Positions 49,147-61,075 are shown, counted from the first letter of the stretch. The stretch: 64,000 nucleotides of DNA from Cryphonectria parasitica EP155 (GCF_011745365.1 NW_024468917.1:1550001-1614000), one strand, 5' to 3'. Made by a program: numbers and translations. Notes: a model not told the origin generated them from the sequence alone.

Positions 49147-49365
49147 CTTCTAGGATCCACAGTCCTTTTGCTCTGGCGCCTACAGCTCAGGACGTTATGC
49201 CCACCAGATCTGGACCTGAGCCGCCGCACGCTGCACCGCTTCCTAGCCGTCCGCATAGGGCATGGCAATTTCAAATATTGCCATGGTGCCTTCGGCCATT
49301 CGGACGCTGACCTCAGTGATGAGGAACTCAACAGTGAAGAGGACTATGAACCAACTAGAGCCTAG
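49147..49365 (+). mobile_element. probable relic of a non-LTR retrotransposon (LINE) C-terminus
   Basis: The frame contains LSRRTLHRFLAVRIGHGNF followed by KYCHGAFGHSDADL. This resembles the conserved tract after the RNase H region of fungal Tad-type LINE polyproteins (typically TLHRLLAARTGHGDF...YHERFGHEDA, then a CSCG zinc motif). The zinc motif is missing, and the frame continues into an acidic stretch and a stop. Only ~70 residues are recognisable, with no reverse transcriptase nearby, so this would be a short fossil. Recognition is from memory of the motif and is not certain. Confidence 0.4.
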
Positions 49366-51933
49366 GCGGCGACCGATGGCGAGGACAAGTAGGCTGGTCT
49401 GGATGAGAGATGAGTGACAGATGTGCGTACGGAGGTCTAGAGAGAGGCAGGCAAGAAAGAAGATATAGAAGGGGAAGAAAAAAAAGGGGGGGTGGTCCAG
49501 ATAAACTATACTCCGCCCTGCAATTTGCATTCTCGCCTGATTACAGGAAGATTGACACTCGGCCTAGACCTGAGACACACGAGAGTGACCTCTAATCCTT
49601 TATTGTGCTAGTCTTGGCTCGCAGATAGACGCGAGGATGATACCGAGCGGATGACTTGCTGTCGCTATCAACGGAGTTCGAGTTTCGAGAAGAGTGAGGG
49701 TATTTGTGTGTAACAGGTAGATCCAAGCTTAGCGCAGGGTGTCCCATACTACTAGGAAGGTCTTTCGAACAGTTCGCTTGACAAGCAGTCCTTCTATCCC
49801 CTTAAACCCATCAAGATCTAACCTCACACAGTTTTTTGTTCATTCAGAGTGCATAAACCCTAATATGTAGAGATCCAGGGTAATTACACTTCAGAACCAA
49901 AAGAATATATTGAAATCAAAACTCAATCGCGGAGCACATGACATCGTTGAGTCTCAAGAAAAGCTGCCCTGCCTTGCCTTATTAGAGGACGGGCATTTCT
50001 CTGGTTTCACAGCTGCATTGATTAGTTGAAGAGGACAATCTTATCTTTTTCCTTTTTTCTTTTCTTGCCTCTCAAAAGTGGGTTCGGGTTGTATAATGCC
50101 ATGATAATCCAACGAGAGCCGCACCAGAATCATATTTTCAGAGTTGAGAGAACTAATTAACCGTTTTCACCAGTGATGAGATACAATGTTGGTACCCTAG
50201 ATGAATGTAACTATGTTGAACATAAGCAATTTCAATACCTAGTGAGACATAGTTTGACATTGAACTAAATAATGACTGGCCCTGCGAGCGTAAGAGACAT
50301 GTACTGCTTTCTTTTCAAGCCGATACTCAGGCCGTTCGTCTGGCCTTGTGCCAACAAAGAGAAGATCATTCGCTTCGCGGACGATGTCAGTAGATATAAC
50401 GAGTGTACAGAAAAGAAAAGAAAGCAGAAGAGTGCACTGATGCAGTAAGAATTTTGTACTTAGTAGCGTGCCAATTACACTGCAAATGCGCGCGTTCACG
50501 GATGTGGTGATTACAGAGTTGCAAATATGTGACATGTGTTCAAGGTTTTCCTGGTTTAACCATTTCATGCCCCTCTACACGATGTACTGCTCACTCAAAG
50601 TTCAATAGGGCCATAACTTTCTTTTGTGCTAAGTCTTCCATTATTGCCTGAAGGGTTCAAAGTGCAATATTTAAGAAACTCCAGCCAATGCATGTAAAGA
50701 TTAAGATTGAACTGTTGGCCTCGCGATATGGTATTTATGTTATTGTTGTTGCTATATCTACCATTTATACCACCGTGTTCAGCATTTCTCTTCTTGATGA
50801 ATTGCATCTTAAACCCACTTCATACATGTATCATATCAATTGGCGAGGGAAAAGGCATGGAGAGACCGGCATCGGATCCCCAGATATATAGATTGTTCAT
50901 ACATTTCCAGTCGTCACAGGGAGTAGTCACACCTTTCGCTGCGGCACAACAAGTCCTTTTCCTTCGTCTTTTCTTCTCCCCTTCCTTCCGAGCATATTTC
51001 GCTAAACGTACAAGAGCGGGAACATAATATCAGGATGGTTGCACTCGGGCGGGTTTACACATACATCCGATAAATCTCCACATACTGTGTACAAATGACT
51101 CGAGTATATTTCAGGTCATGTGACGGCCCCAAGTGCCTACAATACAAACATCATAGTTCAGTAATGACAGTGCGTAATCCGTCGTGTGATGTTTCAAGAG
51201 CTGTTCATGTCCCACCCTGACACTCTGCTGCAGCGTGAAGATTCCGGGTTGAGTTCCGCAAGTCATAAGTTCACTCAGACCGCAGTCCTAACAAATGTCC
51301 CCGATTACAATTCTACGTGGGAGTTCTTCTCTTACGAGGTCACAGTAGAGTAACGCCAAATTGGAACGAGCACGGCTTTCTTAGTGAATGTGTGTTTGTA
51401 TATTAGCGCCAGAAATCGACTTGATTTCGAGGAAAAGGTGCATTATCGTCTGAAGAAGACGGAAGCACCACATCATGACAACTGCTACAGAATAATTGAA
51501 ACAATAAACGATAAACAAAACAAAAAATAAAACCAAAAAAAGAGAGCCTCCTATTTGCAAGTCAAATCATTAAAAGACTGGAAAATCCATGCCTTTCTCA
51601 CCCCAGCAATCGATTTGCTCCATCTTTTCTGTGATCTGCCCTCTCGTCGGCTGTGTGTGTGCATTGCCGTCGGGAGTTTTTGGGTCTGTCGTTTTGCGTA
51701 GAACGTAGAACGTAGGTATTACCGTAGTAGAAATTAGGGGTACCTAAGTAATAGTAAAAGAAAGGCGGAGAATGGGTATTTGAGGGGTAATCCTGTCCGA
51801 TGCATGGGGCAGTCCAAGCGACAAGGGAAATCGTGAGACATCGCAGAGAACAATGATCAGAAACGCAGACAACGTGTGCAGTGAGGGAGAAGAGGTCACT
51901 GCCAGATAGTTCTCAACACCAGGAGCGTAGATC

Positions 51934-54900
51934 CTAGTTGCCCTCCTTGTGTGAGATCTTGGCCCTGAGCTTGCCGAAGAAGCCACTGACCCGGTTCTTC
52001 TTCTTCTGGTCAGACTTCGTCGAGTTCGGCGTCGTAGGATCAGCAGTCTTTGTAGACTTAGCCGGCGTTGGGGGCGTTGGGGGCGTAGAAGGTCCGGCGC
52101 CATTGCTTGTGGCCCCATTGACTCCGTTGGTCGGTGTGGTGGTCTCGGGCACCTCCTTGGCCGGAGCTGGCGGCTCAACAACCTCGGGTGCCGTCTGAGT
52201 TGCCGTCGCAGGTACCTCAGCAGCCTTGGAGGATTCCTCGGTCTGGGGCGCATCGCTCACCGGCTCGACAGGCTTCACCTCCTTCAACAGCTCAGCCTCT
52301 ACAGCCTTCTTCTCCTCGACGGCCTGTGTGTTGGCGGCAGCCTCGGGGCTCTTGCCGGCCTCTGCAATGGACTCCTTGACCTCGGTCGGGACATCAGGGG
52401 AGACCTCTTCAATCTTGGCCTCCTTGTTGGTCGGGTTGGCAGCGATTGTGTCCTGTACGGCGGTAGGCAGCTGCTCCTTGACGGAATCAGGCAGTTGGCC
52501 AGCCTGCTCGAGAGCCTTGTCTTTTGTGGTGTAGGCAGCGGCGACAGCGGCGGCACCAAGACCAGTAGCTGCAGCAGCGGCAGCCTCCAGCAGGGTCTTG
52601 TCGCCCTCAGACTTCTCCGTCCCCTTGCCAGCAGTGCCTTCAGAGGTCGAAGGGGCCTCTGGGACCTTGTCCTTCAGCTCTTCCTCGAGCTGCTGCTTCT
52701 CCTGCACCTCCGTCGCATTGGCGCTAGCCTCAGGGTCGACACCGGCCTTGTCTTGGCTCTCCTTGACAATCTCGGGAACCGTGGGCTCCTTTGGCACCTC
52801 AGCGGCCAGTGCGGCAGTCGTCGCGTCGGCAGAAACCGAGTTGACGGTCGCGTTGCCATTGCCTATAGGCAGGCTCGACTCGGGAATCATAGTTCCGGTA
52901 ACAGGGGGCACGTCCAGGGCAGTCGTGTCGACACCAGGGAGAGCATCGCTCTTCTCGTAGGATTCCTTGTCCAGCTTGACGTTGGAGTTGACATCAGCAG
53001 CCGAGAACTCCTTAGGCACGGGCTCGCCGGGCGCCAGCTTGATCGGGTTGAGGCCACCAGCTGCGGCCGGGAGGGGGCTGATGCCGATGGGCTTGTTAAG
53101 CTCGTCAGCTGGCGTCTCTGGGTACGTGCCGGGTAGTGCCTCAGACTTGTTCTCCTTCTCCAGAGGAACGTCCTTTGCCAATTGGGCTGTGGTCGAGTCG
53201 GCGCTGACGGAATTCATGATGGCAGCAGTAGCTGGCAGGCTTGCGAGGAGGGTTTCGGGAGTGAGGACGTTGTTTTCGTTGCCGCCTTCGTCCTTTTCTT
53301 TGGGATCGGTAGTGTTCACAGTCCAGAGACCGTCGACGACGAACTGGAGATTCAGGTAAGTCAGTCAGCCTGGACACGCGAAGCAGATGATAACAACAGC
53401 TTTCTATGAGCAGAACGTGACGAGTAACAAGGACGTAAGAACGAAAAAGGAGAGAAATTCTGAGAGGTGAGGGAGATTTCAGGAGCACAGCACCCAAGCG
53501 CAATGAAAGTGGGCTTGCAGCGGGTTATGACATCTGGAGCGTGCAGGGGCGCAATTGTCGCAGGCACTCAGCCCGTCGACCCGCTTGCTCTTGTCAGTCA
53601 CGCGTGAAAGCAAGGCAACTAGCTTTCTAGTTTACTGCCAGGAAATGAGTGCTGGTGGTCTTTCAATCAACCCTGCCCTGCTTTTCACAGGCGGTATGTC
53701 CGACCTGCAGCAATCTTGTGAGATTTTCCAGAATAGGATCACTTGGCCCCGAGGCAAGATTGCGTCATAAGTGGAACGGCCGGGGTTGCTTTGGGAGAAA
53801 GAGGGGGGAGGGGGTTGAACGGGTGGTGCAAAGCCGCCTGTGCTTCGCTGGTGGATTGCGACAGGTGAATTTTTATTTTTTTTGGGGTATGTCTGTCAGA
53901 GAGGCTCTGCCGCCCCAGGGATGGTTTTTCGAGCAACAGGATATGTATGCATCAAGCGATGGGAGTTAATCGAGCAGTGGGAGGGGATCTTCCAGTTGTC
54001 GTCCTGTTGGGTAGCTCTTCGCCATGTCCTTGTCCTCGCCATCAAGGGTGATGGATGGGAATGACTGAAGGGCTGACGTTGAATGCTCCCTTTAAGAGGG
54101 CTGTTATAGACACACCCGCGGGGACCGCCGTCACCGCCATCGAGCTTATTTTTTCCTCTTCTTTTCCGGTGGGCGTCGCAAATTGAACGATAGTGTAGTG
54201 TGTAGTACTTCTGCACCTCGGGCAAGCTCCCCGCCCTCAGTTGTACCTGTCGAACTGCGGGTGGGGGCAGAGCCGTTGGGCTGGGTGACGTCTCGCGGGC
54301 GTGCAGCAGGATGCGCAATTGGTCACAAGCCACGAGACTTTTGGCCAACGCACATCCCCCCCGGCATGAGGCGTGTGTCACGGAGGAAAGGAAAGTTTGA
54401 ACAGGAGCGGAGCCAAGCGCGTCAATTGCAGAAGGGAGGGGCACAATGCGGACAGCCGCATGCAATCGAGACATGGTGACATGCACGAACCTTGTAATAT
54501 ATCTTCTCGGAAGTGTCGGGTAGCTCGACGGTCTTCTCAAAGGCATCTCCGTTCTTTGCCATCTTCTCGCTCTTGGACCAGTTGTCAAAGGTACCGGTCA
54601 CGTAGACCTCCTCGGCGGGATGCGCCCTGTATGCAGCAGCAGCAGCAGCAGCAGAGAGCCATGTTAGCGATGCTGTCGCCAAAGTTTGATTCCTTTGTCC
54701 TGCGCTGAGACAACGTGGATAGAATCGCATTCCAAAGCCTCGCCGCCTTCCTTTTGAGACGGTATACCGCATCGCATCATGTACTCGCATGCGTGCAGAG
54801 TCATGTTGCGTCAAAAGATCGGAGGAATGGAATGGGGGACCCTCAGTAGGCAGCGGGCCGTGGCTTCGTTCATGCGGAGAGGTGGAGATCTGGACATCGT

Positions 54901-54950
54901 GGGCTGCGATGAGTGGACAGCACGTACCATCTGAAGGTGAACGAAACCAT
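51934..54950 (-). CDS. AMPK1-type glycogen-binding (CBM48) domain protein, Crp1/Mdg1-like
   Basis: Three exons on the minus strand (54928-54950, 54491-54626, 51934-53343) give 522 aa. The assembled N-terminus reads MVSFTFRW, AHPAEEVYVTGTFDNWSKSEKM, then FEKTVELPDTSEKIYYKFVVDGLW. This is a complete early-set carbohydrate-binding module of the kind in AMPK beta subunits and in yeast Crp1 and Mdg1. Those yeast proteins bind cruciform DNA (Crp1) or act in pheromone signalling (Mdg1). The rest is an Ala/Glu/Lys/Pro-rich disordered chain with internal repeats: NSVSAD(S/A)TTA(Q/A)LA appears twice, and a KESxxxAGxxPEAxANxxxVxEK unit twice. A conserved basic end, KKKNRVSGFFGKLRAKISHK, follows. Intron 2 (1147 nt) is very long for this genome and cuts inside the domain between YYK and FVVDG. 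Confidence 0.87.
54634..54654 (+). repeat. (CAG)7 trinucleotide repeat beside a splice acceptor
   Basis: Seven CAG units on the plus strand read as (CTG)7 in the transcript. They lie within intron 1 of the CBM48 gene and end 7 nt from its 3' splice site, where a polypyrimidine tract would normally be. Confidence 0.85.
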
Positions 54951-56189
54951 CTTGACTAGGATCCGAGGGGGGCCGGCGTCAGAAAGGATAGGATATCGAG
55001 ATCGGAGAAGTTGTGGTCGTGGGGTTTAAAGCTCCAGGTTCGCGGCCAGTAAGGAGAGGAGACGTTGCGACGAAAAGGAAGGAAGGGGAAGAAGAAAAAA
55101 GTTCTCCCGTGGACAAAAAGTGCTAGGAAGGCCTGTTGAGTGTGGTGGTTGGCTGCAGGTGGTGGTGGTCGGGAACGGAAATGACAGTCTGTAGTGTGCT
55201 TCACTAGCTCCACAAGAAAGGTCGATCTCGGCCGTGTAAGTCGTTCGAGGGTAGGGTAGGTCCAGAACGAAACTTTGTCGTTGCAGGAGAGCAAATGGTT
55301 GTGTGTGGCGTGTGGACGAGTGGGGTATGATGCAATGCAGAACAAGATTGTGTAACCGAAAGAAAGCGGAAAGAAAAAAAAGAGAGAGAGAGAGAGAAGG
55401 GTGCGTGGGAGAGGAAATGTCGAAGGGGCAAAACGTTATGTGTCTTGACAAGATGATCCGCTATCGCGACCCCCAGTCCCAATTCCTGGTGGCTGACAGG
55501 AAAAGGATGCTGATTAGAGAGGGAGCTCTTCCATGTCTTCTACAGAGGGTCCAGGCGCAGGGACCACCCGCTCGCTGTAGGGTGGAATCCTAAACACGAG
55601 CCAGGGCCGGATGACGACCTTATCTCGTCGAATAACGGGGGCTGGTCAGTAGCATGCCCTCTGGAGTTACAGGGGGTTTAGCTGCTCCTGATAGGGCAGC
55701 TCAGGCGCCGTGGTCGAGTGCTTGCAGCTAATTCCACCCCCTCGGAGAGACCATCTGCTTGGCTGACAGATCGTTTGCGGCTACGGACCACAGCCCACTA
55801 TGCCTCATCACCGATTCCGGTGTGAGTGTGTGCGCGAGTGAGAGAGGGAGAATAGGCGAGAAAACTGTCAGCCCTTACTTTTTACGCCCCTTCGAGTACC
55901 CAGTCAGTCATACAGGCAGCCAGGAGGTGTACGCAAGCAGTGAGTTGGTACATAAATATATATTAATGACACCAATCGGCAGCCAACCAGCAAGTAGCTA
56001 GTGCTCACGACAGTCATGCAGCAAGGGAAGTATTACAAGAAGAAATGAACAAAACAATTCTAATAAGAAGATCCTACCAGGGTCTGTCACTTTCGCTTGA
56101 TGCAGGATCATCATTCAAAAGCAGAGAAAAGGCCCAACAGATTGATTACGAATACTTCAGAATACTCTCAAAATACTAATAACACCCTT
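54951..56189. promoter_or_regulatory. upstream region of the CBM48 gene
   Basis: About 1.2 kb between the CBM48 gene start and the 3' end of the next minus-strand gene. It contains a pure (AG)8 tract at 55381-55396 inside a purine-rich stretch (CT-rich in the transcript sense), typical of fungal 5' leaders or promoters. No gene is supported. Confidence 0.5.
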
Positions 56190-56772
56190 TCACGCAGAAG
56201 TCTCCCTTCCCAGCACGCCATAAGGCTGCTCATCCTCCTTCCCCCTCTCACCGACCTCCCTCTCCCCCGTCCCCGGTGCCCCCTTCGTCTGCTTCAGCAG
56301 CATCGAGTGCACCGCCTCCCTTCCCGGATCCTCCTTGCCGCCGACCTCCACATTGAACTTTGCAGGGCGCCCCGTCATCCCCGGGTCTTGCGTGATGTTC
56401 GCCCCGTGTGGGCCCGAGCTGTCCCGGGTCCGCTGGATGTCCACGTAGCTAGGCGCTGCCTGACCCTGCTCAGACGAAGCCTCCAAGCTGCCGGGCGCCT
56501 CGTGGGGCTTGGAAGAGGCCAGGTTGGAAGCGGCCTCCGTAGAGATGGTGTTGCGTTTGTTGGAGGCAAACTCGCCACCTTCCCGGACGGACTCAGCGGC
56601 CAGGGAGTCTGGGGCCACCGCGCCTGCGCCTTCTTGGACCACGGGGGCGTGCTCGCCAAGGGTGACCTGGGGCCTTGGTTAGGTGTGTCTGGCTCGGAGG
56701 AACAGGGAAAAGGAAGACACTGGGTGCTTCTTGACTTACCTTGGTACCTTCGCTGGTGTTGTGGCCGACCAT
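56190..56772 (-). CDS. small hydrophilic protein of unknown function
   Basis: Two exons on the minus strand (56740-56772 and 56190-56666) give 169 aa, beginning MVGHNTSEGTK|VTLGEHAPVVQEGAG. The intron is 73 nt with a GTAAGT donor. The protein is rich in Gly, Glu, Ala and Ser and is probably disordered. It has no membrane segment or signal peptide. Repeated short motifs (DSLAAESVREGGEFASNK, SNLASSKPHEAPGSLEASSEQ) resemble small stress-associated or LEA-like hydrophilic proteins of filamentous fungi. I know similar proteins as conserved hypotheticals only, so I assign no function. The clean splice and the start ATG shortly after the A/T-rich leader support a real gene. Confidence 0.65.
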
Positions 56773-57705
56773 TTTTATTTAACTCTCGAGGAAATTGTAC
56801 TGAAGAGGAATGTTATCGATATTGGAGAGGTTGTGTAAGCGAGTTGGACTTCTGAGGCCTACTGGTTGAATTGGTTGAGAAAGACAGAGAAATTGGTCCA
56901 AAAACCGTCAATGCATTCTCATTCATTGGGCTATTCGTCGTCACTCATATACTCGAGTCGAGGAGGCTCAATCATTGTGATGTCACAGAGGCTGCTATGA
57001 TGCAATGTACTTCCATAGTACCTGTGGAAGGCCTCTTACGCCTAACTGTCGATTCGCCGCATAATGTGGAACCCAGATTATCTACATACCTCACGGAGTA
57101 TTTGCTCCTGGATGTTCTTGACGATTAAAAACATAAAGTACAAAACCATCCTCGGCCATCAAGAACATTCTGTGGGTCTACAAACAAGTGACTTGTGGTG
57201 CCTTGGACGAGGTCAGCCCGCATAAACTTTCGCTCAAGTAGTGTGGCGTGTGTGGCTGCTCTTTCAGCAAAACCATGTCCTGAACCCGAACCTGTTGTCT
57301 TCAGGTCATTAGTGTGGGGGGGGGGGGGCAAATTTTCCCTTTTTTCCCCTTCTTTCATGATATGATCGTTCTGGTATGTTCATGTCTACAGGCTACTCTG
57401 AACCAAATCGCTCCAGGTTACATAGGATTTTGAAGTATGGTCTCTCATCGCAACCCATCTTCACCTGTTGTGAACGTGTAAATAGTGTAGACATTGCCCG
57501 CCACTCCGGTCTATCACCGGCTGCGGGCTATTCAGATGTCTGTTCTGCAAAGCTGTTCCGGAGCTGTCACCTGTGCTTCGCTCAACTCTGTTTGACAATC
57601 GAACTGCTTTCATCCAGAGAAACTGAGCATTTGACAGCACACCGTCCAATCAAAGCCGATCTAGAGGTCTTCAACATCAATGACACCCATCAGCACCACT
57701 ACGAC
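56773..57705. other. intergenic region between two minus-strand genes
   Basis: About 0.9 kb with a G13 run at 57316-57328. It contains the promoter of the small hydrophilic protein and the 3' UTR of the RNF10-like gene. Nothing else is seen. Confidence 0.6.
57316..57328 (+). repeat. G13 homopolymer
   Basis: Thirteen consecutive G in the intergenic region upstream of the small hydrophilic protein gene. Confidence 0.85.
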
Positions 57706-59676
57706 TTAGTTCCCTCTTCTCCCACCCGTACTCATCAGAGTGATCTTCTGTTTCTGCTTCTTCTTACCCTTGCCTTTGCCGCTAGAGCTGCCGGCAGGCG
57801 CCCCCTCGGGCGCAAAATTCTCTACGCCGAGAGCTTCCATTTCAACAGCCAGCTCTGCTGCTCCGAGCGATCCCATGAATTGATCATCTTTCAACCACCC
57901 ATCATCCACTGCTGGTGGAGGATTGGCGGGGCCCAGTCCAGGCGACGGTGGCAGAGCTGGAGTGCCCCAGACTGTCTTTTGTGTTGATGGGCTGGTAGAC
58001 ATCGACGCGAGGGACGAGAAGCCAGGCCGAGGGTTTGGGGGCGTGGTACCAACAGCCCCAAGTGGCTGAAATTCGTCCAGATTTAAGCGGTCCGAATCAC
58101 CTTCGGCACTGTACTTGACAGTGAACTCATCCATAGAGCTTAGGTTGGTTCGACCTGCGCCTCGGCGGTAGGCAGCGGATTCAATCCTCTCTGCTTGAAG
58201 CCGTTCGCGCTCCTCTTGGATCTCTTTCTCGCGATTTCTCCTGCGCCGTCTTTCAATATCATCCTTGAAAGTCTCTAGAATCTCCTCTGGAACAATGTCG
58301 GTCCAGTCACATTCCAGAAATGAGACCAGGCACCCACGGGGTAGGTGACCGAGATACTTTGCTCGCTTCCGAAGAGTATCATCAACAGTATTGCCAGTGG
58401 AGATGTGCTCGACTCTTGGCAGCAGGGTCGATGGGAACTGCGAAAAAGCGCCGTACTTGGTCTTGAGGATTCGTATGTCGAGGGGTGACAGGTAAAGATG
58501 GGGAGGGGAGGTATAGAAGAAAAAGTCGTGCTCCGTCTGCCGAGGTTGACTGGAGCCGGTGTGCTTGGATGCCTCTGCCAGGGCGACCTCGACCTCTCCG
58601 AGATCCTTGACTTTGTCCTTGGCAGCCTCGATCGCCTTTATAGCCTTCTGCGTCCATTCGCTGCCTTCATTAAAGAGCAGTTCGTCTTCCTTCTCCTGCT
58701 TGGTGAGTTCCTCGATTTCGCGGTCGTACTCCTTGGTCATATACTCGGTGGTGCCGAGCATGATCCTCGCGTAATCCAAGACATTGGCAGCAAAATGCCA
58801 GGGTATTGAGTCCCTCGAGTCCAGAACATCGGCCCCGCCTTCCCTGGGCAGTGCCAGTGTTGACTTGTCGTATCGCATCATGAGCCGCAGCACGACATCG
58901 TCCCCAGGCCGTGGTAGTGGGCTCTCCTGTCCAGAATAGAACCGCACAGGCCGCGTATCGGACAGGTAGATAGTATCGTCGCAGATTGGACACTTCCTCC
59001 AGCGCTGCTTCTTCTCGGCGGCAGTCGGCTCATCGCTCGTGTTGGTCTGCATGAACCGGGACAAACACGGAAGACAGAAGATGTGCCCGCACTTGGCCAT
59101 CCTCGGTGCTACGGGCTCGGACAGGCAGATTGGGCAAGATGCAGCCTGAGACTCGGCAGAAGCCAGGACCTGGAGGACATCTGCCCAGTCGAGATGCTCG
59201 TCAGCATCGACAGCTTGCTTCGAATAATCGCCTTGGGGAGACACAATAAATCGGTAATTGGCGTGGACATAACGAGTCTTGTCGGCCGCGTGATAGCCAG
59301 ACCCAGGACCCCAGGTTGGGTTGCGCCGATAGTTGCGGTTGTAGGCATAGTGATGATTCTCGAAGTGGGGGCGGGGAGAGGAATAATTCAGTAGGTGTGT
59401 GATGGAAGTCTGGCCACGGCGACTCGACGCGTTGCGGATCGCCCTTATCTCCGCCATGTCGTCCTCGTCTTCTTTGTAAGATGGCTTTTTCTGATTTCTG
59501 TGCTGCTTCCTCTGACCTTGTCCTTTCCTGGGTGCTGCGCTGGAATTCGATGGACTATTCTGTGTCGGCCGGCGGCTTGAATCGAAACTCGATGATGCAG
59601 TCGGGGTGAAGGGGCTGCTATAAGACGAGGGCTGAGTCGACGAAGACTTCCCGCCAATCCCGGAGGGGGTCGTCAT
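57706..59676 (-). CDS. RING-finger E3 ubiquitin ligase, RNF10/Mag2-like
   Basis: A single exon gives 656 aa. The RING is C3HC4 with Cys181, Cys184, Cys196, His198, Cys201, Cys204, Cys229 and Cys232, and the last pair is set apart by a 24-residue loop as in RNF10. The N-terminal part has the family motif around LNYSSPR and RYVHANYRFIV. The C-terminal half has TEHDFFFYTSPPHLYLSPLDIRILKTKYG and an Arg/Glu-rich helix, also typical. RNF10 and yeast Mag2 mono-ubiquitinate 40S ribosomal proteins (uS3, uS5) when initiating or defective ribosomes stall, marking the small subunit for decay. The same role is likely here, in the cytoplasm. The N- and C-termini are low-complexity, ending in a Lys/Gly-rich tail. 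The gene diverges from the Hv1 gene. Confidence 0.9.
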   Translation of the reverse strand: MTTPSGIGGKSSSTQPSSYSSPFTPTASSSFDSSRRPTQNSPSNSSAAPRKGQGQRKQHRNQKKPSYKEDEDDMAEIRAIRNASSRRGQTSITHLLNYSSPRPHFENHHYAYNRNYRRNPTWGPGSGYHAADKTRYVHANYRFIVSPQGDYSKQAVDADEHLDWADVLQVLASAESQAASCPICLSEPVAPRMAKCGHIFCLPCLSRFMQTNTSDEPTAAEKKQRWRKCPICDDTIYLSDTRPVRFYSGQESPLPRPGDDVVLRLMMRYDKSTLALPREGGADVLDSRDSIPWHFAANVLDYARIMLGTTEYMTKEYDREIEELTKQEKEDELLFNEGSEWTQKAIKAIEAAKDKVKDLGEVEVALAEASKHTGSSQPRQTEHDFFFYTSPPHLYLSPLDIRILKTKYGAFSQFPSTLLPRVEHISTGNTVDDTLRKRAKYLGHLPRGCLVSFLECDWTDIVPEEILETFKDDIERRRRRNREKEIQEERERLQAERIESAAYRRGAGRTNLSSMDEFTVKYSAEGDSDRLNLDEFQPLGAVGTTPPNPRPGFSSLASMSTSPSTQKTVWGTPALPPSPGLGPANPPPAVDDGWLKDDQFMGSLGAAELAVEMEALGVENFAPEGAPAGSSSGKGKGKKKQKQKITLMSTGGRRGN

Positions 59677-61075
59677 ATTCTGGAAGACTGTTGGTTTACT
59701 GGCAAAATCGTCAGAAGAGACCCCTTCTCTGAAGGTATGAGCGGGGTGGACAGCCGCGTACCGTACGTAACCTTATAGCAGAGGCAGTCAACGCCACCGC
59801 AGACGAACCGACCTAGCAGAACGGAAGCCAGAGCCAATGGAATACCAAAAAATGCGATAAGGGGACAGGAGACTATAGCTGGGATATCTAGTCGATATCA
59901 CAACGATAAAATCCAGAGAAGACCAGCACAATTAAGGTCGTCAAATGTTGTTCCTTCGGTCAAGATGCCGGAGGCAACGGAGAGTCCCACGGGATAGCGC
60001 GCGGAAGCGGGAAACGCGTAGAGGGGTGACGTCGCTGATAACATCAAATGATAGAAGCTAGGAACATCAGGAGCATCGTCTGGCGAAGAACGGGGAAAGA
60101 AACTGGATCAAATGCAGAAGAATGATGGCCTATTGTAAAGGTGGACTTGCATACCCTACGGCGAACCGTGGGGTGATGTAGATAGGAAGAGAGAGGCAAG
60201 GGGATGAGGCCTGAATAGAGTCATCGGGTGGTTCACGGCGGGGCAACTCGACAAGCATCCATGACTTACTCGCCGGCTTAGTCATCCATACCCTCCGTGC
60301 TGCTGTGCTCACATTTCAAACTATAAGCTTCCCTTGTAGACTTCTTTTTCCCCTTCGGTGCTCATTTTTCTGATTTATATGCTCGTCAATCCTCTTTGAG
60401 ATCAATATCCGAGTCCTATCAACTCTACAGCCAGCTCAGTATTTGTGCCGAATGACCATGATGACTATGAGCCAAGATCATAACCCCACATCGACCTGGC
60501 GGAGGCACTTTAAGCACTATACCGGGGGGTAAGAAAGGAGGAGGGGGGTGTTTGTACCTGCGGTAACAGCTCTCTTCCTGAGCTTCTCGTACAGCAAGCA
60601 GGGCGTGGCTCATCCAATCCCCACCCACTGCTCCAGGCATGTGGCCATCATTTGAGACTTGAGTCGACTCTCTTCCAAGAGTCAATTAAGTCTCTGGCTC
60701 ACTCCCTCAACTGAGAAGACGCCTTCTTTTCAATCCTTGCTTACGTAGTCGACGTTTTGGTTGAGGTTTCTCGACGCAGCTTCTCGGTTGCCGGCACGCT
60801 CAGCAATAAACAAAGTAAGCTACTCTATGCCAAAGGTTGCAGCGTCCACGTCTCAAGCGATTCCTGATTGGCGCCACCCACACACCTTCCCTGTTTTTTT
60901 TTTTTATCTGCTCAAATTCTTGTTGTCTGCTTGTGCCAGAAGAGCATCATCATAAGAACGCAGCCTTGTCCCTCCGCCAGCATTACCCAAAGTCTTGGCA
61001 TCAATCGTCTTGTCAGCCTCGTGTCCCCCAGTAAAGTTCCCACGCGATTTGCCAGCACAGAGCAAATCGTCTACA
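59677..61075. promoter_or_regulatory. divergent promoter region, RNF10-like / Hv1
   Basis: About 1.4 kb between divergent start codons. The plus-strand side (60880-61075) has a T-rich run at 60895-60906 and probably the 5' leader of the channel gene. No additional gene is supported. Confidence 0.5.

Larger units (their letters stand above)
46418..51933. other. gene-poor region with decayed coding fragments
   Basis: About 5.5 kb that is AT-richer than the housekeeping part and has no intact gene I can support. It includes the broken frames at 47050-47890 and a likely LINE scrap at 49147-49365, described separately. From 49600 to 51900 I see only short chance frames. Confidence 0.55.
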
